Part shown: positions 1 through 5,601 of the stretch, piece after piece
Position numbering within the stretch: position 1 is the stretch's first letter
Layout: each line of letters opens with the position of its first letter
Source of the DNA: Chloroflexota bacterium
Lineage (GTDB): Bacteria; Chloroflexota; Dormibacteria; Dormibacterales; Dormibacteraceae
Direction of reading: 5' to 3'
DNA length: 5,601 nt
NCBI GenBank assembly: GCA_005880345.1
Contig: VBGE01000095.1
Coordinates: 1-5,601, forward strand
Notes under the pieces: generated by a model
Databases searched by the model: none
Seen by the model: the letters and a program-made list of their open reading frames with translations, nothing else
What the model was told of the DNA's origin: nothing
Position numbers and translations under genes: made by a program

Positions 1-219
1 GTCTCGCCCGGCGAGCGGTACGCCAAAACCTACGAGATCAACATGCTCCGCTGCATCGTCTGCGGCTATTGCGAGGACGCCTGTCCCGTGCAGGCCATCG
101 TGCTGGGTCCCGAATACGAGCTGTCCGACACCAGCCGCGAGAAGTTCATCTACACCAAGGAAAGGCTGCTCGAGCCGCTGCCGCCGGACGTACAGGCAAG
201 ACTGGACGCCAAGAAGTAA
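1..219 (+). CDS. nuoI: NuoI, NADH-quinone oxidoreductase subunit I, C-terminal part (5' end outside window)
   Basis: This is the last 72 codons of a 2[4Fe-4S] ferredoxin-type subunit of complex I, read in frame 1 and ending with TAA at 217-219. The visible part carries the second cluster motif [12 protein letters not shown] (bases 52-87; Cys at local residues 18, 21, 24 and 28). It is preceded by the family-typical stretch YEINMLRC and followed by a short acidic/basic tail ([17 protein letters not shown]). In the family, two such motifs hold clusters N6a and N6b, which pass electrons from the NuoG/NuoB side toward quinone in the peripheral arm at the membrane surface. The first motif lies upstream of the window. 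The stop codon is immediately followed by the nuoJ start, with no gap. Identity is firm from the motif and from the nuoJKLMN genes that follow. Confidence 0.95.
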   Translation, partial: VSPGERYAKTYEINMLRCIVCGYCEDACPVQAIVLGPEYELSDTSREKFIYTKERLLEPLPPDVQARLDAKK

Positions 220-723
220 GTGTCGATCGCAGTCTTCTTCGTCTTCGCGGCGCTGGCGATCATCGGCGGCGTCGGCGTAATTTCTTTCCACCAGCCGATC
301 CGCTCGGTGCTCAGCCTGGTCGTGGTGATGCTGTCGCTGTCGGTCTTGTTCTTGCTGCTCAGCGCGCAGTTCGTGTTCGCGGTCCAGATCATCGTGTACG
401 CCGGCGCGGTCATGGTCCTTTTCCTCTTCGTGATCGCCCTGCTCGGGCCGGCGCGCGACATCGGCCGCGGACGCTTGCGCTTCCAGACCGCCCTGTCGCT
501 CCTTTTCGTGCTCGCGCTGTTCGGCCTGATGTACGCCTTGATCCAGGGCGTCCAGTACCGGCAGCCAGAGAAGGCCGACCTCAACTTCTTCGGCACCGTG
601 CAGTCGATCGCTGTTGGACTGTTCACGACCTATCTCTATCCGTTCGAGCTGACGTCGATCCTCCTGCTGGTCGCGGCCATCGGTGCGATCTACCTCAGCC
701 GCAAGCACATCGACGATCTGTGA
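220..723 (+). CDS. nuoJ: NuoJ, NADH-quinone oxidoreductase subunit J (ND6 homologue)
   Basis: A 167-residue membrane protein of normal NuoJ length, with about five hydrophobic helices (roughly residues 2-22, 29-48, 53-75, 90-110 and 140-158). Helix 3 carries the diagnostic motif QIIVYAGAVMVLFLFVI (residues 56-72), the segment that in complex I structures forms a pi-bulge and switches during the catalytic cycle. Tyr60 matches the conserved tyrosine. The last helix has the typical PFELTSILLLVAAIGA pattern. NuoJ sits beside NuoA, NuoK and NuoN and helps couple quinone reduction to the proton pumps. The GTG start at 220 directly follows the nuoI stop; only a weak purine stretch (AAGAAG, 211-216) precedes it, so translation is probably coupled. 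The stop TGA at 721-723 overlaps the nuoK start. Nothing unusual is seen. Confidence 0.96.
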   Translation: MSIAVFFVFAALAIIGGVGVISFHQPIRSVLSLVVVMLSLSVLFLLLSAQFVFAVQIIVYAGAVMVLFLFVIALLGPARDIGRGRLRFQTALSLLFVLALFGLMYALIQGVQYRQPEKADLNFFGTVQSIAVGLFTTYLYPFELTSILLLVAAIGAIYLSRKHIDDL

Positions 724-1049
724 GCACCCTGAACATCGGCGGCTCACAGCTCGACGCGTCGTGGTTCCTGCTGCTCAGCGCGATCCTGTTCGTGCTCGGC
801 GCGATCGGCGTGCTGGTGCGGCGCAACCCGCTCGTGATCCTCATCTCCATCGAGCTCATGCTCAACGCCGCCAATCTCGCGCTCGTCACCTTCTCGCGCC
901 AGCTCCTGAACATGGAGGGGCAGCTCTTCGCGCTCATGTCGATGACGGTGGCCGCGGCTGAGGCCGTGGTCGGCCTGGCGATCCTGGTCGACATCTTCCG
1001 GGTGCGCGACGTCGAAGACATCGACGACCTGAGCGAGCTGAAGGGATGA
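720..1049 (+). CDS. nuoK: NuoK, NADH-quinone oxidoreductase subunit K (ND4L homologue)
   Basis: A 109-residue, three-helix membrane subunit. Helix 2 contains SIELMLNAANLALV with Glu45, and helix 3 contains VAAAEAVVGLAI with Glu81. These match the two membrane glutamates (Glu36 and Glu72 in E. coli) that carry protons along the central axis between the quinone chamber and NuoN. The start is GTG at 720-722, overlapping the nuoJ TGA by 4 bases. It is chosen because the in-frame sequence upstream is not NuoK-like and the next in-frame Met lies beyond helix 1. This gives about nine more N-terminal residues than E. coli NuoK, and an acidic tail (DVEDIDDLSELKG) extends the C-terminus. No Shine-Dalgarno is evident, so translational coupling to nuoJ is likely. 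The TGA at 1047-1049 overlaps the nuoL ATG. Confidence 0.95.
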   Translation: MSTLNIGGSQLDASWFLLLSAILFVLGAIGVLVRRNPLVILISIELMLNAANLALVTFSRQLLNMEGQLFALMSMTVAAAEAVVGLAILVDIFRVRDVEDIDDLSELKG

Positions 1050-1962
1050 GCAACCAGGCGCTCGCGCTGCTCGTCCTCCTCCTCCCTGCCGCCGGCGCGG
1101 TGGTGCTCGCGGGCCGCGGCTGGCGCGTGCCGCGGGTGTTCACGGTGATCATCGGACCTGGAGTCGTGTGGGCCTCGTTTGTCGGGGTCCTCTCGCTGTT
1201 CGCCAGCGATGCGCAGGGCGACTTCACCTACTGGACGTGGATCAAGAGCGGCACGTTCGTCGTGCCCTTCAACCTCCTCATCGACCACCTGTCGATCTTC
1301 ATGTGCCTGGTCATCACGGGGGTGGGCGGACTGATCATCACTTACGCCGTCGGCTACATGGCAGCCGAGGACGGCCCTAGCTACGCCCGCTTCTTCACGT
1401 ACATGGACGTCTTCATCTTCTCGATGCTGCTGCTGGTCCTGGCGGGGAACTTCGTCTTCCTGATCGTCGGCTGGGCCATGGTCGGCCTCAGCTCATACCT
1501 GCTGATCGGGTTCTGGTACCAGCGGCGCTCAGCTGTCGTCGCCGCTCGCAAGGCGTTCGTCATGAACGTGATCGGCGACGTCGGCATGATCTTGGGCACA
1601 TTCGTCCTGTTCGTCTCGACCCATGCCGTCACGTATGGCGGAGTGTTCGCAGCGATTACACCCGGCCCCTCGTGTCTCCACTCTGTTCCTCGGTGCCTGC
1701 AGGCGGAACTAGTCGGTCACGCCGTAGACCACGGGTCGATCGAGCTGGCTGCGTTTCTGCTTCTTGTCGGAGCGATCGCCAAGTCGGCGCAGCTCCCCCT
1801 TCATACCTGGCTGCCCGACGCCATGGAAGGCCCCACCCCGGTGAGCGCCCTCATCCACGCCGCGACCATGGTCACCGCCGGGGTTTATCTGGTCGCCCGA
1901 ATGCACCCCATCTACGACGTCGCGACCTACGCCCACGGCGCGGTCGCGATCATCGGCGCCGT

Positions 1963-2540
1963 GACCGCGCTGTTCGCGGCCACCATCCAAAGCCCTTCTC
2001 TTCATGGCAGCCGGCAACGTGATCCACGCCATGCACGACGAGCAGGACATGCGCAAGTACGGCGGGCTGTGGCGCCAGCTGCGCCCGACCTCGATCACCT
2101 TCCTGGTCGGCTCGCTGTCGCTGGTCGGCGTGATCCCGTTCGTCGGGTTCTTCTCGAAGGAGCAGATCCTCGGCGCCGCCTTCTCCAAACCGGACGACTC
2201 AGCCGCCCAGATCCTGTGGTTCATCGGTTTCGTCACGGCACTCATCACCGGTTTCTACACAGGCCGCATGTGGTGGCTCTCGTTCTGGGGCAAGCCGTCC
2301 CCCGAGCGCCCTGTCGAGCACCCGCACGAGGCGCCGCTGGTGATGATGGTCCCGGTCGCCATCCTGGCCGTTCTCGCCACGATCGGCGGGTTCATCCAGA
2401 CCCGCGCCCTCGGGTTCGGCCCTTCCGTCGTGTCGGGCTACCTCGAGCAGGTCGTCACGCCGCAGCGCTGGGAAGGCGGCGCCGCCGAGATCGGGCTCAC
2501 CCTGGCGACGATGCTTCTCGCGACCGCGCTGTTCGCGGCC
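1963..2540 (+). repeat. 19-base exact direct repeat within nuoL (copies at 1963-1981 and 2522-2540)
   Basis: The sequence GACCGCGCTGTTCGCGGCC occurs at 1963-1981 and again at 2522-2540. Both copies encode TALFAA inside transmembrane helices, the first in the frame of 1046 and the second in the frame of 2852. The likeliest cause is the same small set of residues and preferred GC-rich codons rather than a mobile repeat. It is noted because the first copy ends only about 6 bases before the nuoL junction, where a repeat can mislead short-read assembly. The second copy does not border the missing segment. Confidence 0.5.
1982..1997 (+). other. Deletion/frameshift junction inside nuoL
   Basis: Left of here the frame of 1046 reads TALFAATI, the end of TM9, up to codon 1985-1987. 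Right of here the frame of 2852 reads KALLFMAAGNVIHAM, starting mid-TM11 at 1989. One base (C1988) separates the two good frames. A family-typical NuoL has about 44 residues between these points, so about 131 bases (a number that is 2 modulo 3) appear to be absent. The exact breakpoint cannot be placed without the parental sequence. The missing length is estimated from remembered E. coli NuoL, not from an alignment. Confidence 0.85.
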
Positions 2541-2836
2541 GCGATCCGCATTCGCCCGTGGTCGGCCTACGTCCCGTGGGCGCAGCGCCTGCTCGAACGC
2601 AAGTACTACTTCGACGACATCTACGACGCCGCCTTCGTCCGGTCGATGGATTGGTTGGCGGGCTTCGCCCAGCGGGACATCGAAAAACCGGTCCTCGACG
2701 GGGCGGTAGTCCAGACGGGCGCCCTCGCGCGCTGGGGCGCCGGCGAGCTCAGCCTCACCCAGAGCGGCTACTTCCGCAACTACGTGCTGGTGTTCGTGGT
2801 CGGGGCGCTGGCGGTGGCGGGCGTTGTCCTGCTGAC

Positions 2837-2841
2837 GAGGG
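2837..2841 (+). promoter_or_regulatory. Ribosome binding site for nuoM
   Basis: GAGGG lies 7 bases before the GTG at 2849, inside the end of nuoL. It is the only well-spaced Shine-Dalgarno-like sequence among the starts in this window and supports the GTG at 2849 as the nuoM start. It would let nuoM be translated independently of the broken nuoL. Confidence 0.6.
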
Positions 2842-2848
2842 CCTTCGC

Positions 2849-4294
2849 GTGACGTTCACCCTGACCAGCCTGTGGGTGATGCCCCTGGTCGGTGGCCTGC
2901 TCGTCAGCCGGCTCCCCTCCCCGCTGGCGAAGTGGTTCGGCGCGCTCGTGGCTCTGGTGACGCTCACCATCGCCGCCTTCGTCGCCTTCAACTTCGCCCC
3001 CGACCACCACGGATATCAGTTCACGGAGAAGGTCGCCTGGATCCCGCAGCTCAGCATCTTCTACCGGCTCGGTGTGGACGGCATCAGCCTGTGGCTCGTC
3101 GTCCTCAACGCGTTCCTCACGCTGATCGCGATCCTGGCCACGCCCGTCAACCACCGAACGGCCGGTTTCGTGGCCCTGATGCTCGCCATGTCGGCAGGCC
3201 TCGCCGGACTCTTCATGGCGGTCGACCTCGTCCTCTTCTATGTCTTCTGGGAGGCGATGCTGATCCCCGCCTACTTCCTGCTTTGGCTCTACGGGGAGGG
3301 AAAGCGTCCGGGCGCGGCGGCGCTGAAGTTCGTCCTCTACACGCTCGCCGGATCGCTTCTGATGCTGGTCGGCGTCATCGGCGAGTACATCGCCACCGGC
3401 AAGCAGACCTTCGACCTGGCGCAGCTCGCCACTCTCGCCCCCGCGCCCTCGCTGCAGTTCGGCCTGTTCTTCGTCTTCGCCCTGGCGTTTGCCATCAAGA
3501 CGCCCCTGTTCCCCTTCCACAGCTGGCTGCCCGACGCGTACAACGCCGCGCCCGTGCCCATGCTGGTCACCTTCGCCGGCGTGATGGGCAAGGCCGGCGC
3601 GTACGGTTTCCTGCGCATCGCCGTGCCGTTGTTCCCGCAGCCGGTGGACTGGTGGGACTGGCGGTGGGTCATCCCTGTGCTAGCGGTCGCGGCGATCATC
3701 TACGGCGCGCTGATGGCGCTGGCGCAGAACGACATGAAGATGCTGGTCGCCTACTCGAGCGTCAGCCATATGGGCTTCATCGTGCTGGGCATCTTCGCGC
3801 TCAACATCCAGGGCCAGCAGGGCGCGGTGGTGCAGATGGTCAACCACGGGATCATCATCGCGGCGCTCTTCCTGATCGTCGGCTGGATCAGCGACCGCGC
3901 AGGCACGCGCGACCGATTGGCGATGGCCGGCCTCGCGCTGCGCATGCCGGTCATGGCCGGCGTTTTCGCGGTGGTCACGTTCGCCGCCCTCGGGCTGCCC
4001 GGTCTGAACAGCTTCGTCGGCGAGTTCATGACGCTGCTCGGCGCGTGGCAGCGGGCGCCCGTCCTGGCCCTGTTCGGCGCGATCGGCCTGGTCCTCGCGC
4101 CGGTGTACATGCTCCGGCTCTTCCAGGGCGCGATGCAGGGCCCGCCGCTAGGCACAGTGCCGCGCTCGGATATCTACGTCGGACAGCTCTCGGTGCTCGC
4201 GCCACTGGTCCTCGCCATGTTCGTCATCGGCCTGTACCCGGCGCTGCTGACCAACCTGATGACCTCGCTCGGCCAGACCGGGTTGTATCGCTGA
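2849..4294 (+). CDS. nuoM: NuoM, NADH-quinone oxidoreductase subunit M (ND4 homologue)
   Basis: A 481-residue antiporter-like proton-pumping subunit of the membrane arm, close to the usual length of about 500 and hydrophobic throughout (14 helices expected). Key residues are visible: Glu135 in FWEAMLIP (TM5), Lys217 in AIKTPLFPFHSWLPDA (TM7), Lys248 in VMGKAGAYG (TM8), Lys297 in NDMKMLVAYSSVSHMGF, His333 in VNHG, and Glu392 in FVGEFMTLLG (TM12). The last matches the NuoM-specific glutamate that replaces lysine there. GVDGISLWLV near residue 75 is also typical. The GTG start overlaps the nuoL TGA by 4 bases and has a good GAGGG site upstream. Because of the nuoL frameshift, the same frame is open back to 1046. 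The true protein should begin at 2849, where NuoM similarity starts. A single base separates its stop from nuoN. The subunit looks intact. Confidence 0.95.
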   Translation: MTFTLTSLWVMPLVGGLLVSRLPSPLAKWFGALVALVTLTIAAFVAFNFAPDHHGYQFTEKVAWIPQLSIFYRLGVDGISLWLVVLNAFLTLIAILATPVNHRTAGFVALMLAMSAGLAGLFMAVDLVLFYVFWEAMLIPAYFLLWLYGEGKRPGAAALKFVLYTLAGSLLMLVGVIGEYIATGKQTFDLAQLATLAPAPSLQFGLFFVFALAFAIKTPLFPFHSWLPDAYNAAPVPMLVTFAGVMGKAGAYGFLRIAVPLFPQPVDWWDWRWVIPVLAVAAIIYGALMALAQNDMKMLVAYSSVSHMGFIVLGIFALNIQGQQGAVVQMVNHGIIIAALFLIVGWISDRAGTRDRLAMAGLALRMPVMAGVFAVVTFAALGLPGLNSFVGEFMTLLGAWQRAPVLALFGAIGLVLAPVYMLRLFQGAMQGPPLGTVPRSDIYVGQLSVLAPLVLAMFVIGLYPALLTNLMTSLGQTGLYR

Positions 4295-4295
4295 C

Positions 4296-5601
4296 ATGCC
4301 TGCCGGCACCGACCTCACCTACACCTGGACGCAAGCCCTCAACGACCTGGGCCAGGTCTCGCCCATCGTCGCGCTGACGGGGTTCTTCCTGCTCGCGGTG
4401 GTGACCGACCTCGTCCTGCCCCGTCCACGACGCGGTGGCGCCGTGGCGATGGTCGCGGTGGTCGGCTTTGCCTACTCGCTCGGCACCGCCGCCTACCGCT
4501 GGGCGAACGGCTCGGGGACCTACGCCTATCACCGGTTCGCGACGGGCGACTTCTTCGCCCTGTTCTTCGAGGTTCTGTTCGCCAGCCTCGGCATCCTCAC
4601 CGTCGCGCTCTCGCACACATATCTTCGACGCCGCGGCTTGCTCGAGAGCGAGTTCTACATCCTGATCATGGCCGCTGTCATCGGCATGATGGTGCTTGGC
4701 TCCGCGACGTCGCTGGTGACGGTGTTCCTCGGGCTCGAGATCCTGTCGCTGGCGCTGTACATCCTGAGCGGTTTCGCGCGGACGGACTTCCGGGCTCAGG
4801 AAGCCGCGGCGAAGTACCTGCTCGTCGGCGGCTTCGCCAGCGCGTTCGTGCTGTACGGCATGGCGCTGGTCTACGGCGCCGCCGGCACGACGGTGATCCC
4901 GGACATCGCGAAGAACCTCACCTCGTCGGCAGCGTCGAACCCGATGCTGATCCTCGGCATCCTGCTGATGGGCGTCGGTTTCGCATTCAAGGTTTCAGCC
5001 GCGCCGTTCCACATGTGGACCCCGGACGTTTACCAGGGCGCGCCCATCCCGGTGACGGCCTTCATGTCGGTGGGGACCAAGGCCGCGGCGTTCGCGATGA
5101 TCGTCCGCGTCTTCGCGTCGGGCCTGCCCCACCTGGCGCCGGAGTGGCAGACGCTGCTTGCGTTCGTGGCGGCGGCGAGCATGGTGTGGGGCAACCTGAT
5201 GGCGATAGCGCAGTCGAGCCTGAAGCGGCTGCTCGCGTATTCCGGCATTGCGCAGGCCGGCTACGTCCTCATCGGAGTCGTCGCCGGCGGCTCCAACGGG
5301 CTGGCCGCGGTCCTGTACTACCTCTTTGTCTACATGTTCATGAACTTCGGGGCGTTTGCGGTCCTGACGCTGCTCGCCGGTCCCGAGGGCGACCGCGACA
5401 GGTTCGCCGACCTCGAGGGCCTGGGGCGGCGCAATCCGGTCCTCGCCGTCGCGATGACGATCTTCATGCTCTCGCTGGCCGGGTTCCCGCCCTCGGTGGG
5501 CTTCTTCGGCAAGCTGTTCCTGTTCACCGCGGGTGTTTCGGCCGGCTATTTATGGCTGGTCGTGCTGGCGGTGCTGATGAGCGTGGTCTCCGTCTTCTAT
5601 T
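4296..5601 (+). CDS. nuoN: NuoN, NADH-quinone oxidoreductase subunit N (ND2 homologue), 3' end outside window
   Basis: An open frame runs from ATG at 4296 to the window end without a stop: 435 codons of a protein usually about 480 or more long, so roughly the last one or two helices are missing. It is the third antiporter-like pump subunit, next to NuoK. The proton-path residues are present: Glu148 in FLGLEILSLALYIL (TM5), Lys173 in EAAAKYLLVGG, Lys232 in AFKVSAAPFHMWTPDVYQG (TM7), Lys262 in VGTKAAAFA (TM8), Lys310 in SLKRLLAYSGIAQAGY, and Lys406 in GFFGKLFLF (TM12). FHMWTPDVYQGAP is diagnostic for NuoN rather than NuoM or NuoL. No clear Shine-Dalgarno precedes the ATG, which sits 1 base after the nuoM stop, so coupling is likely. 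Nothing abnormal is seen in the visible part. Confidence 0.95.
   Translation, partial: MPAGTDLTYTWTQALNDLGQVSPIVALTGFFLLAVVTDLVLPRPRRGGAVAMVAVVGFAYSLGTAAYRWANGSGTYAYHRFATGDFFALFFEVLFASLGILTVALSHTYLRRRGLLESEFYILIMAAVIGMMVLGSATSLVTVFLGLEILSLALYILSGFARTDFRAQEAAAKYLLVGGFASAFVLYGMALVYGAAGTTVIPDIAKNLTSSAASNPMLILGILLMGVGFAFKVSAAPFHMWTPDVYQGAPIPVTAFMSVGTKAAAFAMIVRVFASGLPHLAPEWQTLLAFVAAASMVWGNLMAIAQSSLKRLLAYSGIAQAGYVLIGVVAGGSNGLAAVLYYLFVYMFMNFGAFAVLTLLAGPEGDRDRFADLEGLGRRNPVLAVAMTIFMLSLAGFPPSVGFFGKLFLFTAGVSAGYLWLVVLAVLMSVVSVFY

Larger units (their letters stand above)
1046..2852 (+). pseudogene. nuoL: NuoL, NADH-quinone oxidoreductase subunit L (ND5 homologue), broken by an internal deletion with frameshift
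   Basis: NuoL is the distal antiporter-like proton pump of complex I. The 5' part (1046 to about 1987, 314 codons) gives helices 1-9. It includes the TM7 Lys246 in AKSAQLPLHTWLPDAMEG and the TM8 His271 in SALIHAATMVTAG. The 3' part is in a different frame (about 1988-2852). It resumes at SKALLFMAAGNVIHAMHDEQ and includes the TM12 lysine in FFSKEQIL (codon 2157-2159), the KYYFDDIYDAAF region before the lateral helix, and the final TM16 (SGYFRNYVLVFVVG). Between the parts about 44 residues expected in the family are missing: TM10 with DIKRVLAYST-like sequence, and FHLMTHAFF of TM11. As given, no complete NuoL can be made. The TM5 Glu is Ala144 and the following Arg is Val175. Both halves otherwise look well kept, so a recent mutation or an assembly error is as likely as long-standing decay. 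ATGA overlaps nuoK at the start; GTGA overlaps nuoM at the end. Confidence 0.9.

Noticed and set aside
150..626. Minus-strand open frame of 158 codons opposite nuoJ, and other antisense frames opposite nuoK, nuoL, nuoM and nuoN
   Set aside because: They lie opposite clear nuo genes, have low-complexity Arg/Thr/Ser/Pro-rich or acidic translations with no recognisable family, and are the expected by-product of high-GC coding DNA.
1985..1992. Programmed ribosomal frameshift joining the two nuoL frames
   Set aside because: A shift of frame would not restore the roughly 44 missing conserved residues, and the local sequence ATCCAAAGCC is not a classic slippery heptamer.
1963..2540. The 19-base direct repeat as the cause of the nuoL deletion
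   Set aside because: A deletion between the two copies would remove the sequence between them, but that sequence is present. The missing part lies just after copy 1 and is not bordered by copy 2. Both copies encode TALFAA with preferred codons, so chance is enough to explain them.
720..2852. Four-base stop/start overlaps at nuoJ/K, nuoK/L and nuoL/M as something unusual
   Set aside because: Such overlaps are common in compact bacterial operons, including nuo operons, and need no special explanation.
2872..4377. A 501-codon + strand frame inside nuoM running into nuoN
   Set aside because: Its translation is Arg/Pro/His-rich and hydrophilic, while the overlapping frame from 2849 is unmistakable NuoM.
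1..5601. A hidden novel system, mobile element, RNA gene or CRISPR array
   Set aside because: Every part of the window is accounted for by consecutive nuo genes with no gap longer than 1 base. No inverted-repeat ends, array-like repeats or tRNA/rRNA-like stretches were seen.

Overview
The window is a stretch of a bacterial NADH-quinone oxidoreductase (respiratory complex I, nuo) operon. All genes are on the + strand in the canonical order nuoI-nuoJ-nuoK-nuoL-nuoM-nuoN. It opens inside the 3' end of nuoI and closes inside nuoN. Base composition is high-GC with G/C-ending codons, and GTG starts are used for nuoJ, nuoK and nuoM. That fits a high-GC bacterium, perhaps an actinobacterial lineage, but the taxonomic guess is weak without a search.

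Layout: 1-219 is the end of NuoI with its second 4Fe-4S motif. 220-723 is NuoJ, 720-1049 NuoK, 1046-2852 NuoL, 2849-4294 NuoM, and 4296-5601 NuoN (3' truncated by the window). The genes abut or overlap by 4 bases (stop/start overlaps of GTGA and ATGA type) or are 1 base apart. There is no intergenic space for promoters or terminators, and translation is probably coupled along the mRNA.

Together the genes encode one ferredoxin-like subunit of the peripheral arm and most of the membrane arm. NuoI passes electrons toward the quinone site. NuoJ and NuoK form part of the link between quinone chemistry and the pump modules. NuoN, NuoM and NuoL are the three antiporter-like proton-translocating subunits. 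The charged residues on the proton axis are present in NuoK, NuoM and NuoN.

The anomaly is nuoL. Its N-terminal part (frame of 1046) and C-terminal part (frame of 2852) are both clearly NuoL, but they lie in different frames. About 44 codons expected between them are absent at about position 1987: roughly TM10 and the first half of TM11, including the conserved His pair. The break is therefore a deletion of about 131 bases that also shifts the frame, not a simple indel. Because the wrong frame has no stop, the nuoL 5' part reads straight through into nuoM, giving a spurious 1082-codon NuoL-NuoM reading frame. In addition, the NuoL TM5 glutamate, which is normally essential for pumping, is alanine, and the arginine of the TM6 region is valine. 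I see no mobile element, RNA gene, CRISPR array or new system here.
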